DNA of 28,945 nt from an uncultured Bacteroidales bacterium (GTDB lineage: Bacteria > Bacteroidota > Bacteroidia > Bacteroidales > F082): contig CALEMB010000134.1 of NCBI GenBank assembly GCA_937902805.1, positions 1 to 28,945 on the forward strand, read 5' to 3'. The notes under the pieces were generated by a model. That model saw nothing but the letters and a program-made list of their open reading frames with translations, did no database searches and had not been told where the DNA came from. Position 1 is the first letter of the stretch; every line of letters starts with the position of its first letter. Shown here in pieces: positions 1 through 6,079 of the stretch. Both the position numbers and the translations under genes were made by a program.

Positions 1-39
1 AGATCTACACTCTTTCCCTACACGACGCTCTTCCGATCT
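1..39. other. Illumina adapter contamination
   Basis: The first 39 bases match the 3' part of the Illumina universal (P5/read 1) adapter, from AGATCTACAC to CTCTTCCGATCT. This is library sequence left on the contig end, not genomic DNA. A second GATCT follows at 41-45. Anything read across this junction is unsafe. Confidence 0.97.
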
Positions 40-40
40 C

Positions 41-502
41 GATCTAATTGTCCAACAAAAGCATCTGCACCAGAGCGCATTGGCTCAAAAAACAGGATTG
101 ATTCCACAGAGAATCAACGATTTGATTATGGGCCGCCGTCGCTTTACGCCTCAGAATTCCTTCATGCTCGAACAGGCATTGGGCATCTCTTTGCAGGGTT
201 TTTTCTATAAGATACAAGCCAATCATGACATCTATCAAGCCCAACTGACCAGCGGACAACCCAAACCAAATCTCAACAAACTCACCCAAACCACTTTTTG
301 GGATGTCGATTTGGAAAAATTGGAATGGACGAAATGCCAAGACTGGGCCATCCGTCGTGTGTTGGAATACGGCACCAAAGAAGAAATTGAGGAACTGCAC
401 CGTTTCTATGGTCACGATGCCTTTGCCAAAATCAAGGAAAACCCAAAAGGATTCATGCTATTTGATGTTGCTTTGAAGAACCTCAAAATCGTTGGCCTAT
501 GA
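41..502 (+). CDS. HTH/DUF6922-type protein, 5'-truncated, likely antitoxin partner
   Basis: The gene is cut at its 5' end by the adapter: the frame is open from base 41 and the only start-like codon near the edge is a TTG at 80. I think the true start is off the contig. The first ~50 residues look like a HigA/Xre-type helix-turn-helix (LAQKTGLIPQRINDLIMGRR). The rest (TTFWDVDLEKLEW..., EYGTKEEIEELHRFYG) resembles the DUF6922 domain often found beside nucleotidyltransferase genes in Bacteroidetes. The stop overlaps the next gene's start (ATGA at 499-502), so the two are translationally coupled. By analogy with AbiEi/AbiEii the likely role is an autoregulating antitoxin. The HTH call is fairly secure. 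The DUF6922 name rests on recognition, not a search. Confidence 0.7.
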   Translation, partial: DLIVQQKHLHQSALAQKTGLIPQRINDLIMGRRRFTPQNSFMLEQALGISLQGFFYKIQANHDIYQAQLTSGQPKPNLNKLTQTTFWDVDLEKLEWTKCQDWAIRRVLEYGTKEEIEELHRFYGHDAFAKIKENPKGFMLFDVALKNLKIVGL

Positions 503-1176
503 GATTATATTATGACACGGTATCCACTCCACTGCTCTCTATTCTAAGAAGACTTATGTCTTCGGAAGTGTTCAAGGATTTCAGGCTAGTTGGAGGAACG
601 GCATTAGCGCTTCAGCGCGGGCATAGAAGGTCCGTCGACATTGACCTATTCACTGACTTGGATTATGCTGATATGCCCGTTGAAGACATGAGGAATTATC
701 TTGAAAAAGAGTTTCCGATCCACAAAGGGACGGAATCCATGTATATGCCTTCTAATGGTTATCATATTTTTCTCAGCGAAGGGCAAGAGCCTCCCATCAA
801 GGTCGATTTTTTCTATACCGAGCCATTCATTTTCCCAACCATTGAGGAAGAAGGTATACGCATGGCCGACCAAAGGGAAATAGCTGCCATGAAACTAGGA
901 GTGATTGGCAATCAAATTTATAGGCAGAAGGATTATTGGGATGTGCACGACTTATTAGAGGATTATTCGTTATCAGAAATGATACAATGGGCTTTACAAA
1001 GAGACCCTTATTCCTTCACTAAAGACGACATCATAAAAGGTCTTAAGCAAGTGAATCAAGTGGAAGAGTCACCTATGGGAATTGTCAGCCTCAAACCTTT
1101 GTCCTATTGGGAATTAAAGGTGCTTGATTTAATAGAAGAAGTGAAAATCATGACAAAAAGCGATAATTTGAACTAA
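499..1176 (+). CDS. AbiEii/AbiGii-type nucleotidyltransferase toxin-like protein
   Basis: The protein has 225 aa. It carries the minimal nucleotidyltransferase signature: GGT at residues 32-34 followed by VDIDLF with Asp47 and Asp49, and a third acidic site in KVDFF (Asp103). Further down are the family's conserved Lys in AAMKLG (132) and the KDYWDVHDLL segment (144-152). This order matches AbiEii-type proteins, which are type IV toxins or abortive-infection effectors that transfer nucleotides, in known members to tRNA. The start overlaps the stop of the upstream HTH/DUF6922 gene by ATGA, as expected for a toxin-antitoxin operon. Length is at the short end for the family but all motifs are intact. 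Toxicity and target are inferred from the family only. Confidence 0.85.
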   Translation: MRLYYDTVSTPLLSILRRLMSSEVFKDFRLVGGTALALQRGHRRSVDIDLFTDLDYADMPVEDMRNYLEKEFPIHKGTESMYMPSNGYHIFLSEGQEPPIKVDFFYTEPFIFPTIEEEGIRMADQREIAAMKLGVIGNQIYRQKDYWDVHDLLEDYSLSEMIQWALQRDPYSFTKDDIIKGLKQVNQVEESPMGIVSLKPLSYWELKVLDLIEEVKIMTKSDNLN

Positions 1177-1248
1177 AGGCGCGACACTTATGCCGCACCC
1201 TCTTTTTGTCTTTTCTTTGGTTCGCATTGCAAATGCTGATATTCATGG

Positions 1249-1271
1249 CTTTCGGATTGCAAAGCCGAAAG
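1249..1271. terminator. Hairpin between convergent genes
   Basis: A perfect 7-bp inverted repeat, CTTTCGG (1249-1255) and CCGAAAG (1265-1271), with a 9-nt loop, lies between the ends of the AbiEii-like gene and the convergent T9SS cargo gene. There is no T-tract, so a terminator role is plausible but not shown. Confidence 0.4.
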
Positions 1272-1290
1272 AACTATGACATCCTACTAT

Positions 1291-2088
1291 CTATTGTACT
1301 ATAAACTTATTACTTCTTCCTTTGTATTCGTATAAATAGACACCAGGAGAATAACTGTTGACATTGAGTTGAACTTGATTGAAATGAGGCCCTATTTCAA
1401 AACGTTCAATCAACTGGCCATTAAGATTGTAAATGGACATTGTTGCTGTTTCTCCATCCACAAGCTCATACGGAAGGGTTATATTACTTCTTGCCGGATT
1501 TGGATAGGCAACAGAGTTAGCCACAAGATGGAACTCTTCTGCGGAATAATCTCCTCCAACTCCATACACTTCTAATTCGTTATCAGGAATCGTATAACTC
1601 CCCGCATAATAAGACACATTTCTTAATAGCCTTATTTGATTATTCACAAGCTTGAATTCAAAACTATTATTATTACCGTTAGAGAAATCGTATATTATAG
1701 TCCCGTCTTCTTCCATTATATGACTATGCACTCTAGGCGAACCAGAAGAAGTCGATGTTGATTCGTTTACAATAAACTCCAATCCATCATCAGTATCAAT
1801 TAAGTGCCTCGTTGGAAAAAGATTTATACTGGAATACCTTGCTACTGTAAACTGATGCGACCAATATAAATTAAACTCGGAATCGTAGAAATAGTATGTC
1901 GTGTAATGGTAGTGATAGTTAGCCGGATCATCAATGCTATCAGTCGAATAATAATAAACCCCCACATCCTCTACTATAGTAGGAGAACAAGCAGAAGCAC
2001 CATCTTCTTCAAATGTGTGCAAAAGTGTGATTTGAGCATTGGCAAATAATGCGCACAAAAGTAGAACCGATAATAATAATCTTTTCAT
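1291..2088 (-). CDS. Secreted protein with T9SS type A sorting domain
   Basis: The protein has 265 aa. A signal peptide (MKRLLLSVLLLCALFANAQ) is followed by a Tyr/Asp/Ser-rich body with no domain I recognise. The last ~75 residues form a typical type IX secretion C-terminal sorting domain: it opens with YPNPARSNITL, has SIYNLNGQLI in the middle and ends GVYLYEYKGRSNKFIVQ. Known proteins of this type cross the outer membrane by the Por/T9SS machinery and are anchored at or released from the surface. The ATG at 2088 is supported by the signal peptide. An upstream 34-codon ORF ends in an ATGA overlap with this start. The gene is AT-rich relative to the carbohydrate genes to the right. The function of the body is unknown. 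Confidence 0.85.
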   Translation of the reverse strand: MKRLLLSVLLLCALFANAQITLLHTFEEDGASACSPTIVEDVGVYYYSTDSIDDPANYHYHYTTYYFYDSEFNLYWSHQFTVARYSSINLFPTRHLIDTDDGLEFIVNESTSTSSGSPRVHSHIMEEDGTIIYDFSNGNNNSFEFKLVNNQIRLLRNVSYYAGSYTIPDNELEVYGVGGDYSAEEFHLVANSVAYPNPARSNITLPYELVDGETATMSIYNLNGQLIERFEIGPHFNQVQLNVNSYSPGVYLYEYKGRSNKFIVQ

Positions 2089-2189
2089 CTGATTATCCCT
2101 AATTCCGTGTCGGGCGCAACCTTTAATATCCTTTCCAGCACCTCAAAGGACATATCATACAAAAGAAGCGTGGCACTGATATGCCACAT
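2085..2189 (-). CDS. Possible 34-aa leader ORF overlapping the T9SS gene start
   Basis: An ORF beginning MWHISATLLLYD runs through the 3' half of the structured leader. Its TGA overlaps the ATG of the T9SS cargo gene (ATGA), which would allow coupled translation. There is no independent evidence that it is translated, and it may be a chance ORF inside a conserved RNA. Confidence 0.25.
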   Translation of the reverse strand: MWHISATLLLYDMSFEVLERILKVAPDTELGIIR

Positions 2190-2366
2190 CTCTGTCCGTA
2201 GGTCGTGAGAATTACCTTTGCTGGAAGTTGCGACTATAACAGCCCACGCATAACGCGCGAACCACTATACCCACTTGCCAGCAAATTTCTCACGTTTACG
2301 GACACAAGACGAGCATAACGCTTCGTGTTTCTATAATTCGGCGGCACATAGTCCACCATAAGAACC
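2089..2366 (-). promoter_or_regulatory. Structured ~275-nt leader RNA upstream of the T9SS gene
   Basis: This stretch would otherwise be an unexplained gap. On the minus strand it begins just after a strong promoter and ends at the T9SS gene start. Its core is a long stem of three perfect 8-bp helices separated by small internal loops: TGTCCGTA (2193-2200) with TACGGACA (2297-2304), CGTGAGAA (2204-2211) with TTCTCACG (2287-2294), and TTTGCTGG (2217-2224) with CCAGCAAA (2278-2285). The apical domain is about 53 nt. A second hairpin, GTGGCA/TGCCAC (2170-2187), follows, and there are weaker stems near 2302-2328 and 2110-2150. The architecture fits a cis-regulatory RNA, a processed small RNA, or a mobile structured element. 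I do not recognise a named family with certainty. Confidence 0.6.
2234..2359 (-). CDS. Possible 41-aa leader ORF at the 5' end of the structured leader
   Basis: An ORF beginning MVDYVPPNYRNTKRY opens only ~5 nt after the predicted transcription start and runs through the 5' side of the long stem to a TAG. It lacks database support here and may be a by-product of a conserved RNA. It is listed because of its position directly behind a strong promoter. Confidence 0.22.
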   Translation of the reverse strand: MVDYVPPNYRNTKRYARLVSVNVRNLLASGYSGSRVMRGLL

Positions 2367-2370
2367 GCCA

Positions 2371-2403
2371 CAAAGATACAACTTTTTTGGTTGGGCATAC
2401 AAA
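2371..2403 (-). promoter_or_regulatory. Bacteroidetes-type promoter for the structured leader and T9SS gene
   Basis: On the minus strand, TTTG (2403-2400), a 21-nt gap and TATCTTTG (2378-2371) match the -33/-7 consensus of the Bacteroidetes primary sigma factor. The start site is predicted about 5-8 nt on, near 2364. Confidence 0.7.
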
Positions 2404-2415
2404 TCAAGGCTATTT

Positions 2416-2448
2416 TTTGAATTGTTCACGGGAAAAGTTGTACCTTTG
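2416..2448 (+). promoter_or_regulatory. Bacteroidetes-type promoter for the ion-channel gene
   Basis: TTTG (2416-2419), a 21-nt gap and TACCTTTG (2441-2448) lie ~60 nt before the channel gene start. This promoter diverges from the leader promoter with only 12 nt between the two -33 elements. Confidence 0.7.
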
Positions 2449-2507
2449 TAGCCTTAAATGGGTTTGTTCCGCTCACGAAGTAACCTAACATTGGCAAATT
2501 GGCTAAA

Positions 2508-3584
2508 ATGAGTACCGCATCAAAAAAAAGCATCCCCGACCGGTTGTTCGCTTTCTTCACGAATGAGCTAGTGATGGGCGTTGCCATCGCACTCAGCACG
2601 GCATTCGTGTTTTTGAGCGGCTACGATATTGGCAGCAATATCTTCCTTTATATTGATGCCTTCTTCACCCTCTTTTTCCTCGTCGAAGCCATGGTAAAAA
2701 TCACCTGCTCAAAGCCCGGTCCAGGGAAAAGCTCGCTGAAAGAAAAGTTCCGCTATTATTGGTACGGGAAATACGACCTGGAAAAACAGAAGAGAAAGCG
2801 AGACAGAAGAAAAGACATTGATATCGAGGAAGAACGTATCATAGCCTACCGAGACAAGCAACACGAAAAGAAAAAGGAAAAAGAGAAAAAGCAGAAGAAG
2901 GGGCCCATTAGGAGGCATCTTCTCTCCTTCCTTTTCTGTGAAGACGGCGAGACCAGCCATTGGAACCAATTCGATTTCATCGTCACCCTTGTCGCCCTTC
3001 CATCGCTCCTCAACTTCTTCGATGAGACCAACGTCCAAACCACCCTGTTCCTTTCGTTCAGGGCACTGCGGGTTTTCAGGGCACTCCGTATCGCGAAAGC
3101 CGCGAGAATCATGCGTTATATCCCCGACATCGACAAGCTCTTCCAGGGTCTTAAGGCGGCACTCAAGTCGTGCTTTGTGGTGGTGATGGGATTTATCGTG
3201 TTAATGCTCATCACGTCTATCCTTTCCTCCACTTTGTTTGGAGAGATTGCACCCGAATATTTTGGCACTCCCGGACAATCACTCTATTCCACTTTCCGTT
3301 TGTTCACCATCGAAGGGTGGTTTGAGATTCCCGACGTCATCGCTGCCAGAAGCAGCTCGGCCATGGGCACCTTTGCCAAAGTATATTTCTCCATATTCCT
3401 TTTCTCTGGCGGCATCATCGGCGTTTCGCTCATCAACTCGTTCTTTGTCGACGCCATGGCTGAAGACAACAACGAAGACGTGCTCATCAAATTGGAAGAG
3501 ATGGAGAAGATGATGAAGGAGATGCAGGAACAAATCAACCAAAAAATAGAAAACAAAGACAAACCCAATAATCAGTCAGATTAA
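2508..3584 (+). CDS. Voltage-gated-type cation channel (ion transport family) with large S2-S3 insert
   Basis: The protein has 358 aa from the ATG at 2508. A TTG nine bases upstream is in frame but has no better support. The six-helix plan of a bacterial voltage-gated channel is visible: S1 (~22-42), S2 (~44-66), S3 (~153-172), S4 (~181-203), S5 (~220-243), a pore loop and S6 (~288-316). S4 carries seven basic residues at every third position (185, 188, 191, 194, 197, 200, 203). The pore loop has FTIEGW (266-271), comparable to the TxExW filter of NaChBac-type sodium channels. A C-terminal heptad-rich tail (~324-348) fits the coiled coil of tetrameric channels. Oddly, ~85 very charged residues (70-150, KKKEKEKKQKK) separate S2 and S3. 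The next gene starts 12 nt after the stop. Ion selectivity is inferred only. Confidence 0.85.
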   Translation: MSTASKKSIPDRLFAFFTNELVMGVAIALSTAFVFLSGYDIGSNIFLYIDAFFTLFFLVEAMVKITCSKPGPGKSSLKEKFRYYWYGKYDLEKQKRKRDRRKDIDIEEERIIAYRDKQHEKKKEKEKKQKKGPIRRHLLSFLFCEDGETSHWNQFDFIVTLVALPSLLNFFDETNVQTTLFLSFRALRVFRALRIAKAARIMRYIPDIDKLFQGLKAALKSCFVVVMGFIVLMLITSILSSTLFGEIAPEYFGTPGQSLYSTFRLFTIEGWFEIPDVIAARSSSAMGTFAKVYFSIFLFSGGIIGVSLINSFFVDAMAEDNNEDVLIKLEEMEKMMKEMQEQINQKIENKDKPNNQSD

Positions 3585-3596
3585 CACATTACATAC

Positions 3597-5360
3597 ATGA
3601 AAAAAGAAGTAAAATTCAGCCTGGTATACCGCGACATGTGGCAGTCGTCAGGCAAATATGTGCCACGTAAGGACCAATTGGAGCAAATCGCTCCCTTAAT
3701 CATTGATATGGGCTGCTTCGACCGCGTGGAAACCAATGGCGGTGCTGCCGAACAGGTCAACCTGCTGTACGGCGAGAACCCGAATCCGTCGGTCCGCGCC
3801 TTCACTGCCGCCTTGCACAAAGGTGGCATCGAATGCCACATGCTCGACCGCGCCCTTAACGCCCTGAGAATGAATCCCGTCCCTGCCGACGTGCGCCAAC
3901 TGATGTATAAGGTGAAGAAAGCACAAGGTGTCGACATCACCCGTATCTTCTGCGGCCTCAACGACGTGCGCAACATCATCCCGTCCATCCAATGGGCCAA
4001 CGAAGCGGGCATGATTTCGCAAGCAGCCATGAGTATCACCTATTCGCAGGTGCACACCGCCGAGTATTATATGCAGATGGCCGACAAACTCATCTCCGCC
4101 GGCGCCAAGGAAATCGCCCTGAAGGACATGGCTGGTGTGGGTCGTCCTGCCTCATTGGGCAAGATTGTGAACCACATCAAGACTCAGCATCCTGAAATCA
4201 AGGTGCAATATCACGGTCACACTACCCCTGGCCTCTCGATGGCTTCTGTCCTCGAGGTGTGCAAGGCGGGCTGCGACTACGTCGACGTGGCCATGGAGCC
4301 GCTATCGTGGGGTACCGTCCATCCTGATGTCATCAGCGTACAAGCCATGCTGAAAGACGCTGGTTTCCTCGTAAAAGACATCGACATGAAGTCCTACATG
4401 GCTGCCCGCAGTATGACACAGAGCTTCATCGACGACTTCCTCGGCTATTGGATCGACCCACGCAACCGTTACATCAACTCCTTGATGTTGGGGAGTGGTC
4501 TTCCCGGTGGCATGATGGGATCGCTGATGGCCGACCTGAAGGGCGCCCACTCACTCATCAACATGAACTACAAAGCCCAAGGCAAGGCCGAACTCAGCGA
4601 AGACGAGTTGCTCGTCGAACTCTTCGACGAAGTGCAACGCATCTGGCCTATGGTGGGCAACCCGCCTTTGGTGACGCCTTTCAGCCAATACACCAAGAAC
4701 ATCGCCCTGAAGAACCTCATCGGGCGCAGCATGGGCAAGCCCGACTTCAGCGACCTCGACGACGCCATGTGGGGCATGATTCTCGGCAAATCGGGCAAAC
4801 TGCCTGGCACTTTGGCTCCCGAAATCGTGGAATTAGCCAAGAAACAAAATCGCAAATTCTTCACCGGCAACCCGCAGGACAACTATCCGAACGAGCTACC
4901 TCACTTCATCGAGGAGATGAAGAAAGAGGGCTGGGACCGCGGTAAGGACGACGAGGAGCTATTCGAGTTTGCGATGCATGAGAAACAGTACCGCGAGTAC
5001 AAGTCGGGTGAGGCCAAACGACGCTTCAACCAAGAGCTGGAAGCCAAGATGAAGGCCAAGTTCGAGAAGGCTGGCGGCGAAGCCAAGATTCCGGACCTGC
5101 GTGCCCTGCGTCACCCGAACGCCGAACCCGTCATTGCTCCCGTGAGTGGCATCGTGATGTGGGAAGTCGACTTCGACGACAAGAGCATCGCTCCTGCCCC
5201 CGGCAAGGTCTACAAAGAAGGCGACCTGCTCTGCGCCATCAACTCTGAGCACGGCATGGAGCCTGTCTATGCGCTTTGGCCTGGCAAAATTGTGGAGGCA
5301 ACAGCGGATCAAGGCAAGCGCGTTGCCAAGGGTGAAACGATTGCTTTCATTGAGAAATAA
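3597..5360 (+). CDS. Carboxyltransferase of pyruvate carboxylase B / oxaloacetate decarboxylase alpha family, biotin lysine missing
   Basis: The protein has 587 aa. The N-terminal ~300 residues form the carboxyltransferase barrel: YRDMWQS (11-17) in place of the usual LRDxHQS, the metal/carbamyl lysine in LKDMAG (K176), and HGHTTPG (206-212) with the metal histidines and catalytic threonine. SGLPGGMM follows in the conserved domain. The C-terminal ~70 residues have the fold pattern of a biotinyl domain (PVSGIVMWEV ... GKIVEATADQGKRVAKGETIAFIE). Where EAMKM should stand the sequence reads SEHGMEP, with Gly553 in place of the biotin-accepting lysine. The enzyme would therefore need a separate biotin carrier. 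No carrier or membrane decarboxylase subunit lies nearby. It follows the channel gene by 12 nt. The choice between pyruvate carboxylase B and a decarboxylase cannot be settled from sequence alone. Confidence 0.85.
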   Translation: MKKEVKFSLVYRDMWQSSGKYVPRKDQLEQIAPLIIDMGCFDRVETNGGAAEQVNLLYGENPNPSVRAFTAALHKGGIECHMLDRALNALRMNPVPADVRQLMYKVKKAQGVDITRIFCGLNDVRNIIPSIQWANEAGMISQAAMSITYSQVHTAEYYMQMADKLISAGAKEIALKDMAGVGRPASLGKIVNHIKTQHPEIKVQYHGHTTPGLSMASVLEVCKAGCDYVDVAMEPLSWGTVHPDVISVQAMLKDAGFLVKDIDMKSYMAARSMTQSFIDDFLGYWIDPRNRYINSLMLGSGLPGGMMGSLMADLKGAHSLINMNYKAQGKAELSEDELLVELFDEVQRIWPMVGNPPLVTPFSQYTKNIALKNLIGRSMGKPDFSDLDDAMWGMILGKSGKLPGTLAPEIVELAKKQNRKFFTGNPQDNYPNELPHFIEEMKKEGWDRGKDDEELFEFAMHEKQYREYKSGEAKRRFNQELEAKMKAKFEKAGGEAKIPDLRALRHPNAEPVIAPVSGIVMWEVDFDDKSIAPAPGKVYKEGDLLCAINSEHGMEPVYALWPGKIVEATADQGKRVAKGETIAFIEK

Positions 5361-5414
5361 AGCCTATTGGGACAATTCTCGGCCATCAGAACGCAAACAT
5401 GGCACGCAATTTGC

Positions 5415-5422
5415 TACTTTTG
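5415..5422 (+). promoter_or_regulatory. TAnnTTTG -7 box before the beta-barrel gene
   Basis: TACTTTTG lies ~60 nt before the outer-membrane protein gene and just after the carboxyltransferase gene. I see no clear TTTG at the expected -33 distance, so support is moderate. Confidence 0.45.
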
Positions 5423-5482
5423 CAGCGTCAAATGACAAGAAACCTTTTAAACAACCAAGTTATTAACTAAAACTTATTAAAA

Positions 5483-5980
5483 ATGAAAAAGTTATTTTTA
5501 ACCTTAGCGCTTGCTTTCGCAGGCATCCTCACCGCTAACGCTCAGCTTTGGATCGGTGGCTCCGTTGGTGCCCAGTTCACCAAAAACGTCTCTGCCTTTA
5601 CCCTGGCCCCTGAGATTGGTTACAGCTTCCATGGCGCACCTCTTACCATTGCCGCAGAAGTGGATTACAAGTTTGAGAAATACAAGGACGTTGATGCTGC
5701 ACATGAACTCATTTTGAAGCCATACTTACGTTGCAATCTTGCCAAGATTGAGAAGTTTGGGCTGTTCCTTGACCTCACCGGCGATGTCGGGGTCATGAAC
5801 AACAAAGGTTACGCCATCAGCCTGAGACCTGGCGTGGCATGGATGGCCACCGAACACTGGACAGCAGCTTTCCGTTTTGCCTTCTTGCAGTACGACCACG
5901 GAATGTATCATGAAGACAACGGCTTCTATTTGGATGCTGCCACCATGGCACCTTCGTTCGGAATTTATTACAATTTCTAA
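5483..5980 (+). CDS. Small outer-membrane beta-barrel protein
   Basis: The protein has 165 aa. A signal peptide (MKKLFLTLALAFAGILTANA) is followed by alternating short amphipathic strands (LWIGGSVGAQF, APEIGYSF, TIAAEVDYKF, SLRPGVAWMA, WTAAFRFAF) and a C-terminal aromatic (GIYYNF). This is the pattern of an 8-strand OmpA/OmpW-like barrel inserted by BAM. It has no periplasmic OmpA domain and no catalytic motif, so a specific role cannot be given. A -7 box lies upstream and a strong terminator downstream, so it is probably transcribed alone or as the last gene after the carboxyltransferase. Confidence 0.75.
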   Translation: MKKLFLTLALAFAGILTANAQLWIGGSVGAQFTKNVSAFTLAPEIGYSFHGAPLTIAAEVDYKFEKYKDVDAAHELILKPYLRCNLAKIEKFGLFLDLTGDVGVMNNKGYAISLRPGVAWMATEHWTAAFRFAFLQYDHGMYHEDNGFYLDAATMAPSFGIYYNF

Positions 5981-5985
5981 TAATA

Positions 5986-6002
5986 GACGCAAGCATTGCG
6001 TC
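5986..6002 (+). repeat. Short hairpin after the beta-barrel gene
   Basis: A perfect 7-bp inverted repeat, GACGCAA (5986-5992) and TTGCGTC (5996-6002), with a 3-nt loop lies 6 nt past the stop and just before the terminator. It may protect the 3' end of the transcript. Confidence 0.4.
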
Positions 6003-6014
6003 TCTAAAGGAAAA

Positions 6015-6039
6015 GGCCATCTTCGGGTGGCCTTTTTTT
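6015..6039 (+). terminator. Rho-independent terminator
   Basis: The stem GGCCATC (6015-6021) and GGTGGCC (6026-6032), with one G-U pair, closes a TTCG tetraloop and is followed by seven T. This is a textbook intrinsic terminator for the beta-barrel transcript. It also shields the convergent branching-enzyme gene. Confidence 0.9.
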
Positions 6040-6079
6040 CATTTGGGAGTATTTGCTACCTTTGCTGTTTCAAAAGCCC

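Noticed and set aside
2089..2366. 6S, tmRNA or RNase P RNA identity for the structured leader
   Set aside because: The long stem suggested 6S RNA, but the position directly before a gene, the apical domain and the ATGA overlap do not fit. The tmRNA T-loop/CCA end and the RNase P conserved boxes are absent.
6057..6064. TACCTTTG promoter box on the plus strand
   Set aside because: It points into the 3' end of the convergent branching-enzyme gene, has no -33 element at the right distance and no plus-strand gene follows.
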